A stretch of DNA of 64,000 nt from JACNIZ01 sp964344765 (GTDB lineage Bacteria > Planctomycetota > UBA1135): NCBI GenBank assembly GCA_964344765.1, contig CAYFOM010000010.1, forward strand, positions 1-64,000. Reading direction: 5' to 3'. A program made the position numbers and the translations under genes. Under the pieces are notes generated by a model. That model saw only the letters and a program-made list of their open reading frames with translations, ran no database searches and had not been told where the DNA came from. Below are positions 7,996 to 16,316 of this stretch, piece by piece. How positions within the stretch are numbered: position 1 is the stretch's first letter; every line of letters starts with the position of its first letter.

Positions 7996-9606
7996 TTATG
8001 GCTCGAAGGTCAGCGGCATGGATTCGGACGCGTAGTGGAAGTTCATGCCACCGCTGCTGGTGACGACGGCGACGTGGAAAGTCGTGCCGATCATCGATCC
8101 GGGCAGCATTCCAGCGGGGAGGTTGAGTTGGACCAATCCGGTGGCGTCGGCGGCGAGGGTGCCGGTTGGCGTGGTGAAGACGCCGAAGTAATCGCCGAGG
8201 AATGTGGATGCCAGCCAGTTGTCGAGGGTGAGGTCGACGATGACTCCGTTGGGGAGTACTACTGGGCCTAGACCGGAACCGCTGACTAGGGTTTGGTAGT
8301 TTTCGAAGGCGGCGTCGAGCGGGAAATCTAATTGATAATCAACCGTACCGCCGGCGGCCGCGGAGAGCGTGAAGGTGGATGGATATAGGAAAGGGTTGCG
8401 GCGTTGGTCGTAGACCTTGCCGTTGTCTGGGCCGCCGTCGTCAAACAACGGGTCGGTGAACAAGATGTCGCCGAGGTCATCGCCGTTGAGGTCTCCGGCG
8501 GCGAAATAGAACGGTGCAGTGCCGGTGGCGCTGGGGATGGTTTCGAGCAATTCGCCGGTTTGGCCGCTATGCAAGTTGAGACCGTGAACGCCGAGCGTGG
8601 CGATGAGTACGTCCGGGTAACCATCTAGATCGAAATCGGTGTAGACCGAATAGTCCAGGTCTTGGGCGTGACTGAAATCGGAGTGGCGCCAGATTTCGGA
8701 GCCGTCGGCACCGGAGTAGAGAAGGGCGGCGTGATCGTCTTTGACGAGGAAGTCGGTGATGCCGTCTTGATTTAGGTCTGCGAGCGGGGTGATGAGGGAA
8801 CCAAAGAATTGACTGCCCCAGATGGAATAGAGAATGGTTCCGTCGGCGCCGGAACGCAGTTGCACTTCACCGCCGAAACCCATGATGTATAGATCGGGCT
8901 TGCCGATTAAGAAGTCGGCATGACCGTCGCCGTTGGCGTCGCTGATCAGGTGTACGTCGGCGCCAAAGTATTCGAAGTCGTTCCAACCGGGGCCGGCAAT
9001 GTTGTACAAGGTTGAGCCGTCAACTCCGGAAAGCACAAACACGCGTCCGTTTTCGCTGTAACCGCCAACATCTTCATAAGGGTCGGAAGTGATGACATCG
9101 GGCACACCGTCGTTGTTGACGTCATGGCCGCCGCCAAATTGGGAACCAAATAAAACCTCACCCCCACCCGACGGCGATCCCACGCTCCAAAACATGCCGG
9201 CGTCGGCACCCGAGTAAGTGGTAATGAGACCAGGACCGGAATCGGTTTGATGAATGATGAAATCCATCGCGCCGTCGCCGTTAATGTCGCCGGCGGTGGC
9301 AATTCCACGGCCCATGTTTTGATAAGGAAGCGTTCCGTCGATGCGGTGGATCAACGCGGCGTCGATGCCCGAATGGACTTGCACAAAACCGGACAACGAA
9401 ATCCCACCCACCGAAGCATTTGGCGCTCCCACCGCCCAGTCTGGCGCGCCGTCACCGTTGACGTCGCCAATCACGGCGACGGACTGGCCAATCTTGTCGC
9501 TGGCCTGGCCAACAATTTCATTCTCAATTTGCCAACCGCCGCCCTGCGCTGCCACAGTCGAGCAAAGAATGAACCAAATAGAAACGAAGGGGAAAAGATG
9601 TGCCAC
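7996..9606 (-). CDS. Secreted FG-GAP beta-propeller protein with C-terminal module
   Basis: A 536-residue paralogue of the preceding gene. It has a signal peptide (MAHLFPFVSIWFILCSTVAAQ) and seven FG-GAP repeats (IGDVNGDGAPDW, AGDINGDGAMDF, GHDVNNDGVPDV, ISDANGDGHADF, LADLNQDGITDF, YTDFDLDGYPDV, AGDLNGDDLGDI). The C-terminal module starts near FTLSAAAGGTVDYQLDFP and ends in the short strand SESMPLTFEP. The two genes are tandem and separated by about 80 bp that includes the shared leader motif, which indicates a local duplication. Likely an extracellular binding or adhesion protein. Confidence 0.85.
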   Translation of the reverse strand: MAHLFPFVSIWFILCSTVAAQGGGWQIENEIVGQASDKIGQSVAVIGDVNGDGAPDWAVGAPNASVGGISLSGFVQVHSGIDAALIHRIDGTLPYQNMGRGIATAGDINGDGAMDFIIHQTDSGPGLITTYSGADAGMFWSVGSPSGGGEVLFGSQFGGGHDVNNDGVPDVITSDPYEDVGGYSENGRVFVLSGVDGSTLYNIAGPGWNDFEYFGADVHLISDANGDGHADFLIGKPDLYIMGFGGEVQLRSGADGTILYSIWGSQFFGSLITPLADLNQDGITDFLVKDDHAALLYSGADGSEIWRHSDFSHAQDLDYSVYTDFDLDGYPDVLIATLGVHGLNLHSGQTGELLETIPSATGTAPFYFAAGDLNGDDLGDILFTDPLFDDGGPDNGKVYDQRRNPFLYPSTFTLSAAAGGTVDYQLDFPLDAAFENYQTLVSGSGLGPVVLPNGVIVDLTLDNWLASTFLGDYFGVFTTPTGTLAADATGLVQLNLPAGMLPGSMIGTTFHVAVVTSSGGMNFHYASESMPLTFEP

Positions 9607-9636
9607 TGATGACTCCGGCTAGGGAGGGAAGGGAGT

Positions 9637-9659
9637 TCGCGGTGGCGAATTTAATTTTA
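9637..9659 (-). promoter_or_regulatory. Putative promoter/leader motif, second copy
   Basis: Second copy of the TAAAAT (9654-9659) plus CGCCACCGCGA (9637-9647) arrangement, 30 nt upstream of the FG-GAP start at 9606. The CT-rich stretch and CCGGAG that follow are also similar between the two leaders. Confidence 0.4.
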
Positions 9660-9667
9660 ATGCAGAT

Positions 9668-10684
9668 TTATTTCTTCACCATGTGAAGTTCGCCCATTTC
9701 CGCGGCGAGCGTTTCTTCCAAGCCCTCACGCAACGAGCGCGGTTCATAACCCAACTCCGCACGTGCCTTGGAGTTGTCACCCAAGTAAGTAGCTTCGGCG
9801 GATAAACGCATGACTTCGGGGTGGAAGTCATCGGGCAGATTCATCCACAAAAACGCACGCATAAAACCGCCGAAGAAACGCAGCGTGCCCGGACCCAAGC
9901 GACGCGTCGGCGCCGGCACACCGCTGATCTCGGCCATCAAATCGAAAGCGGCGGCAAATCCATAACGCTCACCGCTGATGATGTACTTCTCCCCCACCCG
10001 CCCTTTCTGCATGGCGAGTTGACAAGCTTCGGCAACGTCATCGACATGCGCCCACGAATATTCGGGCACCTTCGGCAGCGCGAACAGTTTGCGCTTTAAA
10101 TACTTCTTAATTGTCGGTCGTAAAATCGACGTATCACCCGGGCCATAAATGATGCCCGGCATCACAACCACCAGCGGCAGCCCCGCCTTCATCATCGGCT
10201 CGGCGACTTTGTAATGCGCTTCCCACTTGGTTTGGTTATACAAACACAGGTGCTCGCCTTCGAACTTATAAGTTTCGTCGACCAACTCGCCGCGCGTATC
10301 CGAATTCACCGCCAAGGTGCTGACGTAAACGCCCTTGGGCACCGCCAACTCATCCATCAACTCCAACACATTGCGCGTGCCTTCGACGTTAATCTCGCGC
10401 GCTTCACCTGCCCGCGCCCGGTCGGCTTTGTTGCCAACCTTGTACCAAGCGGCGCAATGGTAAATGCCGTCGGCACCGTCCATCGCGATGCGCATCGATT
10501 CCTTATCGGTGATGTCGCCCTCGACTAACTCCAGCCGACCAGCACGCTTGACCGCGTCTTCTTGAATCGCGCCCGCCTTAGCACGGTCACGCACCAACGC
10601 ATGAACCACATGCCCATCGTCGAGCAGCTGCTTCAGCAACCGCCCGCCGACAAAACCGGTGGCGCCGGTTAGGAAGTAACGCAT
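9668..10684 (-). CDS. NAD(P)-dependent epimerase/dehydratase, extended SDR (dihydroflavonol-reductase-like)
   Basis: A 338-residue extended short-chain dehydrogenase/reductase. The Rossmann nucleotide-binding motif TGATGFVGG is at the N-terminus, and the catalytic tyrosine/lysine pair is in YNQTKWEAHYK. GIIYGPGD and the SWAHVDDVAEA segment are typical of the dihydroflavonol-4-reductase/nucleoside-diphosphate-sugar epimerase branch. The family oxidises or reduces sugar nucleotides, sterols or flavonoid-like ketones; the substrate is not predictable here. It lies 12 bp downstream of the nrdJ stop on the same strand and may be read through from it. Confidence 0.88.
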   Translation of the reverse strand: MRYFLTGATGFVGGRLLKQLLDDGHVVHALVRDRAKAGAIQEDAVKRAGRLELVEGDITDKESMRIAMDGADGIYHCAAWYKVGNKADRARAGEAREINVEGTRNVLELMDELAVPKGVYVSTLAVNSDTRGELVDETYKFEGEHLCLYNQTKWEAHYKVAEPMMKAGLPLVVVMPGIIYGPGDTSILRPTIKKYLKRKLFALPKVPEYSWAHVDDVAEACQLAMQKGRVGEKYIISGERYGFAAAFDLMAEISGVPAPTRRLGPGTLRFFGGFMRAFLWMNLPDDFHPEVMRLSAEATYLGDNSKARAELGYEPRSLREGLEETLAAEMGELHMVKK

Positions 10685-10696
10685 AAGGCGTCCAGA

Positions 10697-13282
10697 TTAG
10701 CACTGCGAGTAGCCGCAACTATGGCACTTGCAGCAACCCTCTTCGAAGACCAAGGTGCCTCCTTCGCACGCCGGGCAAACGATCTTGAACGCGTTGCCCA
10801 TGCCCGAACCCATGCGCGCGCCGGTATTCACCGGCGACGGCTTGGCTGCCGATTCTTCGGCAAGAGCCTCGTGGTCGGCATGACCGAGCAGCATTGCCGC
10901 GAGTCCGAAGTGAGTCTTGGCTTGCACGTACTTCTGCAGCGCCTTCGCCAAACCATCGGCCAGCGACATGATGCGGCCATCCTTCGACGGCACGCTCAGC
11001 GACGAACCAATGCCTTCCAACTGCTTCAGCGCCATCGACAAGTCACCGCCACAGCGCAGGAACAGCGAAATCATCCGGCAGATCGCTTCCAAGTCCGAGT
11101 TGGCGACGTCGCCGCCTTTGCCCAACTGCGCGAACACTTCCATCTCGCGGTCGTGCACCGGATCCACCGAAATCTTGACGTGCATGTTGCCGAACGGAGT
11201 CATTTGGCGAATCCGCAGACTCGGCATGATCTCGGGCAGACGTACCGGCGCGATTGCGTCGGGCATGTTGCTGCTCTGGGCCGACTTCTCTTCGGCCTGC
11301 TCCTTCTCGGCCAGCGCCATCGGCTGCATCTCGCGGCAACCATCACGATAAACGGTCACGCCTTTGCAACCCTCGCGCCACGCCAGCAAGTACGCCGAAC
11401 GCACATCTTCCTCCGCCGAATCATGCGGCAGGTTGATGGTCTTCGACACCGCGTTATCGATGTGCGACTGCCACGCCGCCTGCATCATGATGTGCTCGCG
11501 CGGCTTGACGTCGTGGGCGGTGATGTACACCTTCTTCATCTCGCTCGGCAGATCCGATTCTTGAATCGTGCCTTCGGCAAGTGCCACATCAATCACCGCG
11601 TCGATCTCATGCGCGCTGTAACCGCGACGCTCGAGCGCGTTTTGGAAGTCGGACTGCACCTCGCGCATTACCACCGGCACACCTTCGGCGTCCTTCATCA
11701 CCTGGCGTTGGAAAGCCAGCGAGAACAGCGGCTCGATGCCGCCGGAGCAATCGGAAATGATCGAAATGGTGCCGGTCGGCGCCACCGTCGACACGTGCGA
11801 GTTGCGGCGCAACGGCATGCCGTCGGTCTGCGGCTTGGAACCTTCCCATGCCAGGAATGGCGCGCGGCGGTCTTCCTCGACCAGGCGCTCGGACGCGCGG
11901 TACGCACCTTCGGTCAGGCGCTCACTGAAGGTCTTGGCGATCTCGAAGCTCTTCTCCGAGCCGTAGCGCACGCCCAACTTGTAAAGCAAGTCGGCAAAAC
12001 CCATGACGCCCAGCCCGATGCGACGTTCTTCCATCGCGCGGTCGCGGATTTCGTCGATCGGGTAGTTGTTGATCGAGACGACGTCGTCGAGGAAGCGAGT
12101 GCAGTCGGCAACGACGGTGTCGAACTGATCCCACTTGATGCGGTCGGCCCACCCGGCGGCTTCCGGCGCGCTGGCTTTGTAGAACTTGCCGAGGTTGATC
12201 GAGCCTAGGTTGCACGAACCGTACGGCAGCAGCCACTGCTCGCCACACGGGTTGGTGGCTTCGTATTGACCGAGATTCGGCAGCTGGTTGTCTTCGTTAG
12301 CACGATCGACGAACAGCATTCCCGGCTCGCCATTGCGCCAGGCGTACTCGACGACCTCGTCCATGACTTCACCGTAAGTCCAGTACTTGCAATCCTTTGC
12401 GACTTCGCCAGCGGCGAAGGATTCGTAATCGGCGGTGGAAACGCGGCGACCTTCATCCTTCTTCAGCCACGCCTTCTGACCGTTGCGCGGGTTTTGCACC
12501 ACCATCAACTCTTCCGGGTGGTCGACGACCTTCTGCATCCAGTCGTTGGTCGCCGCAACTGAGATGTTGTAGTTGGTCCAGCGGCTCAAATCGTCCTTGG
12601 CGCGCAGGAACTCGACCACGTCCGGGTGATCGCAGTGCATTACGCCCATGTTGGCACCGCGTCGGAACGCGCCCTGCTGGATCGACTCGGTACCGGCCGA
12701 GAAAGTATCGATAAAGCTCAGCGGACCGGACGTCCGCCCACCGCTCGACGCGACCAAATCGCCCTCGGGCCGCAGCCGCGAGAACGAAAAGCCGGTGCCG
12801 CCGCCAGCCTTCTGGATCAGCGCCACATTCTTAAGGGTGGTGAAGATGCTGTCGATCGAATCCTCGACCGGCAGCACGAAGCAAGCCGACAGCATGCCCA
12901 TCTCGCGGCCGGCGTTCATCAGCGTCGGCGAGTTCGGCATGAAGGTGCCGGTGGACATCAACTCGTAATAACGACGCGCCCAGCGAGTGCCGATGCGGTC
13001 ATCCAAGTCGTACTCGGGCGCGGCCACAGCCGACGCCACCCGCCAGAACAAATCTTTGGCTTCTTCACAGACCTCGCCTGAGACCGGATCCTTCTTCAGG
13101 TAGCGGTTCGCGAGTACCGTGCGAGCGTTGTCACTCAGCAGCGGTTCGGGGAGGTCGTGGGGAGCTTCGCGGGGAGTCTGGGGGAGCTTGGCTTCTGTCT
13201 TCCGCGCTTTTGGAGGCTGGCTCTTTTTGGCTGGGGCTGCCTTCTTGCCAGATGGGCTTGGGGTCTTCTTTTCAGATGCCAT
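10697..13282 (-). CDS. nrdJ: Adenosylcobalamin-dependent (class II) ribonucleotide reductase
   Basis: Makes deoxyribonucleotides with coenzyme B12 as radical source. The protein (861 residues from the ATG at 13282) begins with a Lys/Pro/Ala-rich unstructured tail. The class II core follows: SFSRLRPEGD, RRGANMGVMHCDHPDV, the active-site NPCGEQWLLPYGSCNLGSIN and APTGTISIISDCSGGIEPLF. A TSCPD domain follows (TPFGNMHVKISVDP through LFLRCGGDLSMALKQLEGIG). The C-terminus carries the redox/zinc-like cysteine cluster CPACEGG...CCKCHSCGYSQC. The length is that of the large NrdJ type. An in-frame ATG at 13324 would add 14 residues but would read through the palindromes described next; MASEKK is preferred. 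This predicts B12 dependence and oxygen-independent dNTP synthesis. Confidence 0.96.
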   Translation of the reverse strand: MASEKKTPSPSGKKAAPAKKSQPPKARKTEAKLPQTPREAPHDLPEPLLSDNARTVLANRYLKKDPVSGEVCEEAKDLFWRVASAVAAPEYDLDDRIGTRWARRYYELMSTGTFMPNSPTLMNAGREMGMLSACFVLPVEDSIDSIFTTLKNVALIQKAGGGTGFSFSRLRPEGDLVASSGGRTSGPLSFIDTFSAGTESIQQGAFRRGANMGVMHCDHPDVVEFLRAKDDLSRWTNYNISVAATNDWMQKVVDHPEELMVVQNPRNGQKAWLKKDEGRRVSTADYESFAAGEVAKDCKYWTYGEVMDEVVEYAWRNGEPGMLFVDRANEDNQLPNLGQYEATNPCGEQWLLPYGSCNLGSINLGKFYKASAPEAAGWADRIKWDQFDTVVADCTRFLDDVVSINNYPIDEIRDRAMEERRIGLGVMGFADLLYKLGVRYGSEKSFEIAKTFSERLTEGAYRASERLVEEDRRAPFLAWEGSKPQTDGMPLRRNSHVSTVAPTGTISIISDCSGGIEPLFSLAFQRQVMKDAEGVPVVMREVQSDFQNALERRGYSAHEIDAVIDVALAEGTIQESDLPSEMKKVYITAHDVKPREHIMMQAAWQSHIDNAVSKTINLPHDSAEEDVRSAYLLAWREGCKGVTVYRDGCREMQPMALAEKEQAEEKSAQSSNMPDAIAPVRLPEIMPSLRIRQMTPFGNMHVKISVDPVHDREMEVFAQLGKGGDVANSDLEAICRMISLFLRCGGDLSMALKQLEGIGSSLSVPSKDGRIMSLADGLAKALQKYVQAKTHFGLAAMLLGHADHEALAEESAAKPSPVNTGARMGSGMGNAFKIVCPACEGGTLVFEEGCCKCHSCGYSQC

Positions 13283-13302
13283 TTGATTGGATCCCAAATT
13301 AA

Positions 13303-13332
13303 TGAACCGCCGTTCATAGTTCAATGATGAAC
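13303..13332. promoter_or_regulatory. GAAC/GTTC palindromes upstream of nrdJ, possible repressor (SOS-box-like) site
   Basis: A perfect palindrome TGAAC-N4-GTTCA spans 13303-13316, and a second arrangement of the same half-sites (GTTC at 13319-13322, GAAC at 13329-13332) sits next to it. The first lies about 20 bp before the nrdJ ATG at 13282. GAAC-N4-GTTC is the LexA box of Bacillus and actinobacteria. Whether this organism's LexA uses that sequence is unknown, so the SOS reading is only a suggestion. Confidence 0.35.
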
Positions 13333-13450
13333 GACCGCGTTTTAGTTCGTGTGGAAAAGTAATGCCGAACTCAAGGGCTGGGGCTGGTGCTCTTGACGGA
13401 GTTCTGGCGTGACGTGTTCGACTACCGAATTCGTCGTCGGTCGATGGTAC

Positions 13451-14488
13451 TCAACCGAGCAGCAGTCTTTCTACTGTTGCTTCAAAAACGACATCGGCAT
13501 CGATGTGCTCGCCACATTTGAAATGACCTTTTGGACAAACCTTATGTCCGTGAATGCCGCACGGCCGACAATCCATTTCGCCAACCTCAATCACGACGTC
13601 ATTTTCACCGCGCGGCGCGAATCCAAACGCCGGAATGGTGCTGCAAAAAACGGCGACGACCGGGATGCCGGCGCTGACTCCTAAGTGCATCGGGGCCGAG
13701 TCATTGCTAACCATGACGGCGCATCTTTCGAGCACGGCGGCCGACTCGCGCAGGGAGGTTTTCCCGCTTAGGTCGAGGAATTTTTCACCATGGATGGCAC
13801 CGGCATCCAGACCGAATTTCGACATTGCGACTTCCTGAATTTCCGCACACAGGCGCTGATCGTCCGGCCCACCCATGAGCAAACAAGACTCGCCCGCAGC
13901 GCTCAGCTTGGCCAATAGCTTGGCCCATTTTTCCATCGGCCAGCGCTTGGTCGCCCAGATCGAACCCGGCGCCATCGCCACCCATTTTCCATCCGGAACC
14001 AACTCGGCGGCGCGCTGTTTTTCGGCGTCGCCGGGGTACATGCGCGGCGCAGTCCAGTCGCCGCCGCCGAGCAGCTGGAGGTTGCGTTCGACCTCGTGCA
14101 AATCCTTGCGGTACTGCACTTTGGTCGGGTAAAGCCACGCCGCCGACGCGTTGTGAAAACCAGTGCGCTCGGGGATGCGCGCGACCGCCAACAGCGCGGC
14201 GGTGCGCCACGATCGATGCGAGCAAATGGTGCGCTGATAAGCATTCAGCCGCAGCTTCTTGCCGAGCCGCAATAAGCCGGTCAAACCCTTATCGGAACCG
14301 CGCTTATCGAACACCAATATATGTCGCAGCTGCGGATGCCCTTCGAGCATCATCGCGCCGCCGGTTGACGTCAAAAAGTCGATTGGTTCGCCGGGCCACT
14401 TGGCCGCCGCCGCCCGCACCATTGGCTCGGCGCAAAGCACATCCCCCAAGAAGGATGTGTCGACGATCAGGGTCCCGCTGCGGCTCAC
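13451..14488 (-). CDS. ADP-heptose:LPS heptosyltransferase-like glycosyltransferase (GT9)
   Basis: A 345-residue GT-B glycosyltransferase of family 9 (RfaC/RfaF-like), which adds heptose to lipopolysaccharide core. Family hallmarks are the N-terminal DTSFLGDVLCAEPMVRA, the APGSIWATKRWP loop, LMGGPDDQRLC and the nucleotide-sugar-binding VSNDSAPMHLGVSAGIPVVAVF. A cysteine cluster near the C-terminus (CRPCGIHGHKVCPKGHFKC) is common in this family. It implies an outer membrane with LPS-like glycolipid. The gene is transcribed alone, divergent from the YwiC-like gene. Exact acceptor sugar is not predictable. Confidence 0.88.
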   Translation of the reverse strand: MSRSGTLIVDTSFLGDVLCAEPMVRAAAAKWPGEPIDFLTSTGGAMMLEGHPQLRHILVFDKRGSDKGLTGLLRLGKKLRLNAYQRTICSHRSWRTAALLAVARIPERTGFHNASAAWLYPTKVQYRKDLHEVERNLQLLGGGDWTAPRMYPGDAEKQRAAELVPDGKWVAMAPGSIWATKRWPMEKWAKLLAKLSAAGESCLLMGGPDDQRLCAEIQEVAMSKFGLDAGAIHGEKFLDLSGKTSLRESAAVLERCAVMVSNDSAPMHLGVSAGIPVVAVFCSTIPAFGFAPRGENDVVIEVGEMDCRPCGIHGHKVCPKGHFKCGEHIDADVVFEATVERLLLG

Positions 14489-14513
14489 GCCCGGATTTTA
14501 GGCTGCTCCCCCC

Positions 14514-14541
14514 ACCTAGCTGGCCCCTTTCATTGGCCCAA
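14514..14541 (-). repeat. 28-bp exact dispersed repeat, copy 1
   Basis: This 28-bp stretch is identical, in reverse orientation, to 55957-55984. It lies 25 bp upstream of the heptosyltransferase start, within its presumed leader, and 43 bp before the YwiC-like gene on the other strand. The sequence contains GGCC-rich half sites but is not a full palindrome. Only two copies were seen in the window. Confidence 0.8.
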
Positions 14542-14584
14542 ATCTCAGTTGCACTTGTAACCAACTGGGATTAATTCATTTGCG

Positions 14585-15310
14585 ATGCGAGACGGAGCTC
14601 TTCCCGCTGCCCACGGAGCCTGGCTGGTCCTGCTGACCGGTCTGCTGCTCGGCACCCTCGTCGGTGGTACGGCCACCGCGGGGAGTTTGGCGTTGGCGCT
14701 GACGGCGATCGCAACCTTCTGTGCCGGCGAGCGTTTGGTCGTTGCGATGACCAGCCGCACGCCGCACCCGACGGCGATGCGCTCGGGCTTGGCCGCGTTG
14801 GCGGTGGCTGCGATCACCGGAATCTGGACCATGATCGAGGTCGGGCCGATGCGCTTGGTTTGGCTGGTGCCGATCGCGCTGGGTTTGGTGTGGCTGTCGA
14901 CGGTGCTCGGCAAAAAGAAAAAGCGCCGCAAGGAATTTGAGTTCGTCGGCATGACCGGCTTAGTTTTGACTCTCCCGGCAGCTTCCATCGCCACCGGATG
15001 TCCAATCGGTTGGCCGATCGCCGCGCTGTCGCTGGCCTTTTTGGTGCACGTCGGCCACGCGGTGTTCCGCACCCACGCTCACTTGCAGCCCAAAAACCGC
15101 ATCGTTGCGCGCTGGGTATCGGTGGCCGGTGGAATCACGGTCGCCTTTTTGGTTTGGACCGGCGGCTTGGCTTGGCCCATCGGCGCCGCAGTGCTGCTCG
15201 GCTTGTTCGAACCGTGGGCGCCAAAGTGGTCACCGATGCCGGCCAAAGCCATCGGCCGCCGCGAGACCTTGCTGATCCTGGCGCTGCCGCTGGCGATGAT
15301 GATCGCGTAG
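14585..15310 (+). CDS. YwiC-like family membrane protein
   Basis: A 241-residue polytopic membrane protein. The AAHGAWLVLLTGLLLGTLVGG start resembles the EHGAW signature of the YwiC-like family. Further hydrophobic helices follow, with a basic cytoplasmic loop in the middle (LGKKKKRRKEFEFVG). The family has no established biochemical role. The gene begins with ATG 14585, is divergent from the glycosyltransferase and ends convergent with the AlkD-like gene, 3 bp from its stop. Confidence 0.7.
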   Translation: MRDGALPAAHGAWLVLLTGLLLGTLVGGTATAGSLALALTAIATFCAGERLVVAMTSRTPHPTAMRSGLAALAVAAITGIWTMIEVGPMRLVWLVPIALGLVWLSTVLGKKKKRRKEFEFVGMTGLVLTLPAASIATGCPIGWPIAALSLAFLVHVGHAVFRTHAHLQPKNRIVARWVSVAGGITVAFLVWTGGLAWPIGAAVLLGLFEPWAPKWSPMPAKAIGRRETLLILALPLAMMIA

Positions 15311-15313
15311 CGC

Positions 15314-16009
15314 TCAGGCTTTTGCTTTAGCCTTCGCCATCTTCTCGCGGTGCTTTTCCGCAGCCTTGCGAATGTACGGTTCGGCCGACGGCGTTTTGCA
15401 GCTAGTCGGTCCGTGGTCGACCTCGACCACACCAATGCGTTTGGCCGACGCGATCGCCGAGCGCTCATTCACAAAAGTACCAATTCCAATCAACGCCGCA
15501 TTCATCGCATGACGCGTTTGATTCGGCGCCGCGTGAATGCCGGATTCGATTTCTTTCAGCATTTCGCGGTACTCGGTTTTGGTGAACGTTTCCGGCGACT
15601 CGCGCGTGATGCCGGCAACCATCATCCATGCCGTCGCCGAAACCAAATCGGATTTGCGCGCTTTCCATTTAGCCACCAACTTCGCCGCGACCGGACTGCG
15701 CTGGGCCACATTGGAAAGTGAATTCGACAGCGTGGTGCAGTCCACCGCCTTCATCCAGCGATTCAGTGCCGTCATCGTCATCTTCGACGGATCGACGATC
15801 ATCGTTGCCAACACCCGCGCGTCGACGACTTCGGTATCCCACAGTTCCAACGCCAGTTCGTGATCGACTTTGATCTTGCGCACGATCTTGCCGAGGTCGC
15901 CGTATTTGACCCCATACAACTCGCCGACAGTTCCGTGATTGCGATAGATCTTGCGCACTTGTGCGCTGCCCAACGACTTCAATTGCTTCATGACTTCGGC
16001 GCGTTTCAT
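15314..16009 (-). CDS. DNA alkylation repair protein, AlkD-like HEAT-repeat glycosylase
   Basis: A 231-residue all-helical protein of the DNA alkylation repair (AlkD) family. In characterised members it excises N3- and N7-alkylated purines by wrapping the DNA with HEAT-like repeats. Supporting segments are YGVKYGDLGKIVRKI, HELALELWDTEVVDARVLATMIVDP (typical of the second repeat) and the C-terminal TRHAMNAALIGIGTFVNE. The Lys-rich tail (HREKMAKAKAKA) may aid DNA binding. ATG 16009 is preferred to a TTG 9 bp upstream. The exact catalytic residues were not assigned. Confidence 0.85.
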   Translation of the reverse strand: MKRAEVMKQLKSLGSAQVRKIYRNHGTVGELYGVKYGDLGKIVRKIKVDHELALELWDTEVVDARVLATMIVDPSKMTMTALNRWMKAVDCTTLSNSLSNVAQRSPVAAKLVAKWKARKSDLVSATAWMMVAGITRESPETFTKTEYREMLKEIESGIHAAPNQTRHAMNAALIGIGTFVNERSAIASAKRIGVVEVDHGPTSCKTPSAEPYIRKAAEKHREKMAKAKAKA

Positions 16010-16102
16010 ATCTAACAATAGGCGCTAACTCACAAAATCTAAACCGCCGTCGTGCAGGAAATCCGGCGCGGCGCTAGAGTGGGCGCGTCAAACGGAAGTT
16101 AT

Positions 16103-16238
16103 GAAGTAGGTCCTACTCCCCTCTGCCTCGGTCGCCCAACGGGCTGACCCATCCTTGAAGGAACACGCGAAGCCGGCGCTCCCGGTCCACGCGATCGGCA
16201 ACACGCCGCGCGAATTCGCCGCAAGGATGCCCTACTTC
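16103..16238. ncRNA. Candidate structured RNA or multi-hairpin element between alkD-like and MATE genes
   Basis: The ~300-bp gap between the AlkD-like start (16009) and the MATE start (16317) has no gene but strong nested complementarity. GAAGTAGG (16103-16110) pairs with CCTACTTC (16231-16238), and CATCCTTG (16150-16157) pairs with CAAGGATG (16222-16229). A hairpin GGTCGCCC-AAC-GGGC(T)GACC (16130-16149) sits between the two left arms. Together they make a plausible three-way-junction fold of about 136 nt. No known family (SRP RNA, tmRNA, RNase P, common riboswitches) could be recognised. Strand is undetermined; upstream of the MATE gene it could be a 5' leader element. Confidence 0.35.
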
Positions 16239-16316
16239 CACCGCCGTCGAACGTATGCGTGACGGCTATTCTGACCCGACTCCCCCCGGGCAAACCTTCA
16301 CCGCCCGAATTCCGAA

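Noticed and set aside
10721..12208. Long open frame of 495 codons on the plus strand inside nrdJ
   Set aside because: It is antisense to a well-conserved ribonucleotide reductase, is Arg/His/Ala-rich without domain pattern, and arises from GC-skewed codon positions.
16103..16238. Identification of the structured element as SRP RNA, tmRNA or RNase P
   Set aside because: The conserved cores of these RNAs (for example the SRP GGAAGG/AGCAG loop) are not found on either strand.
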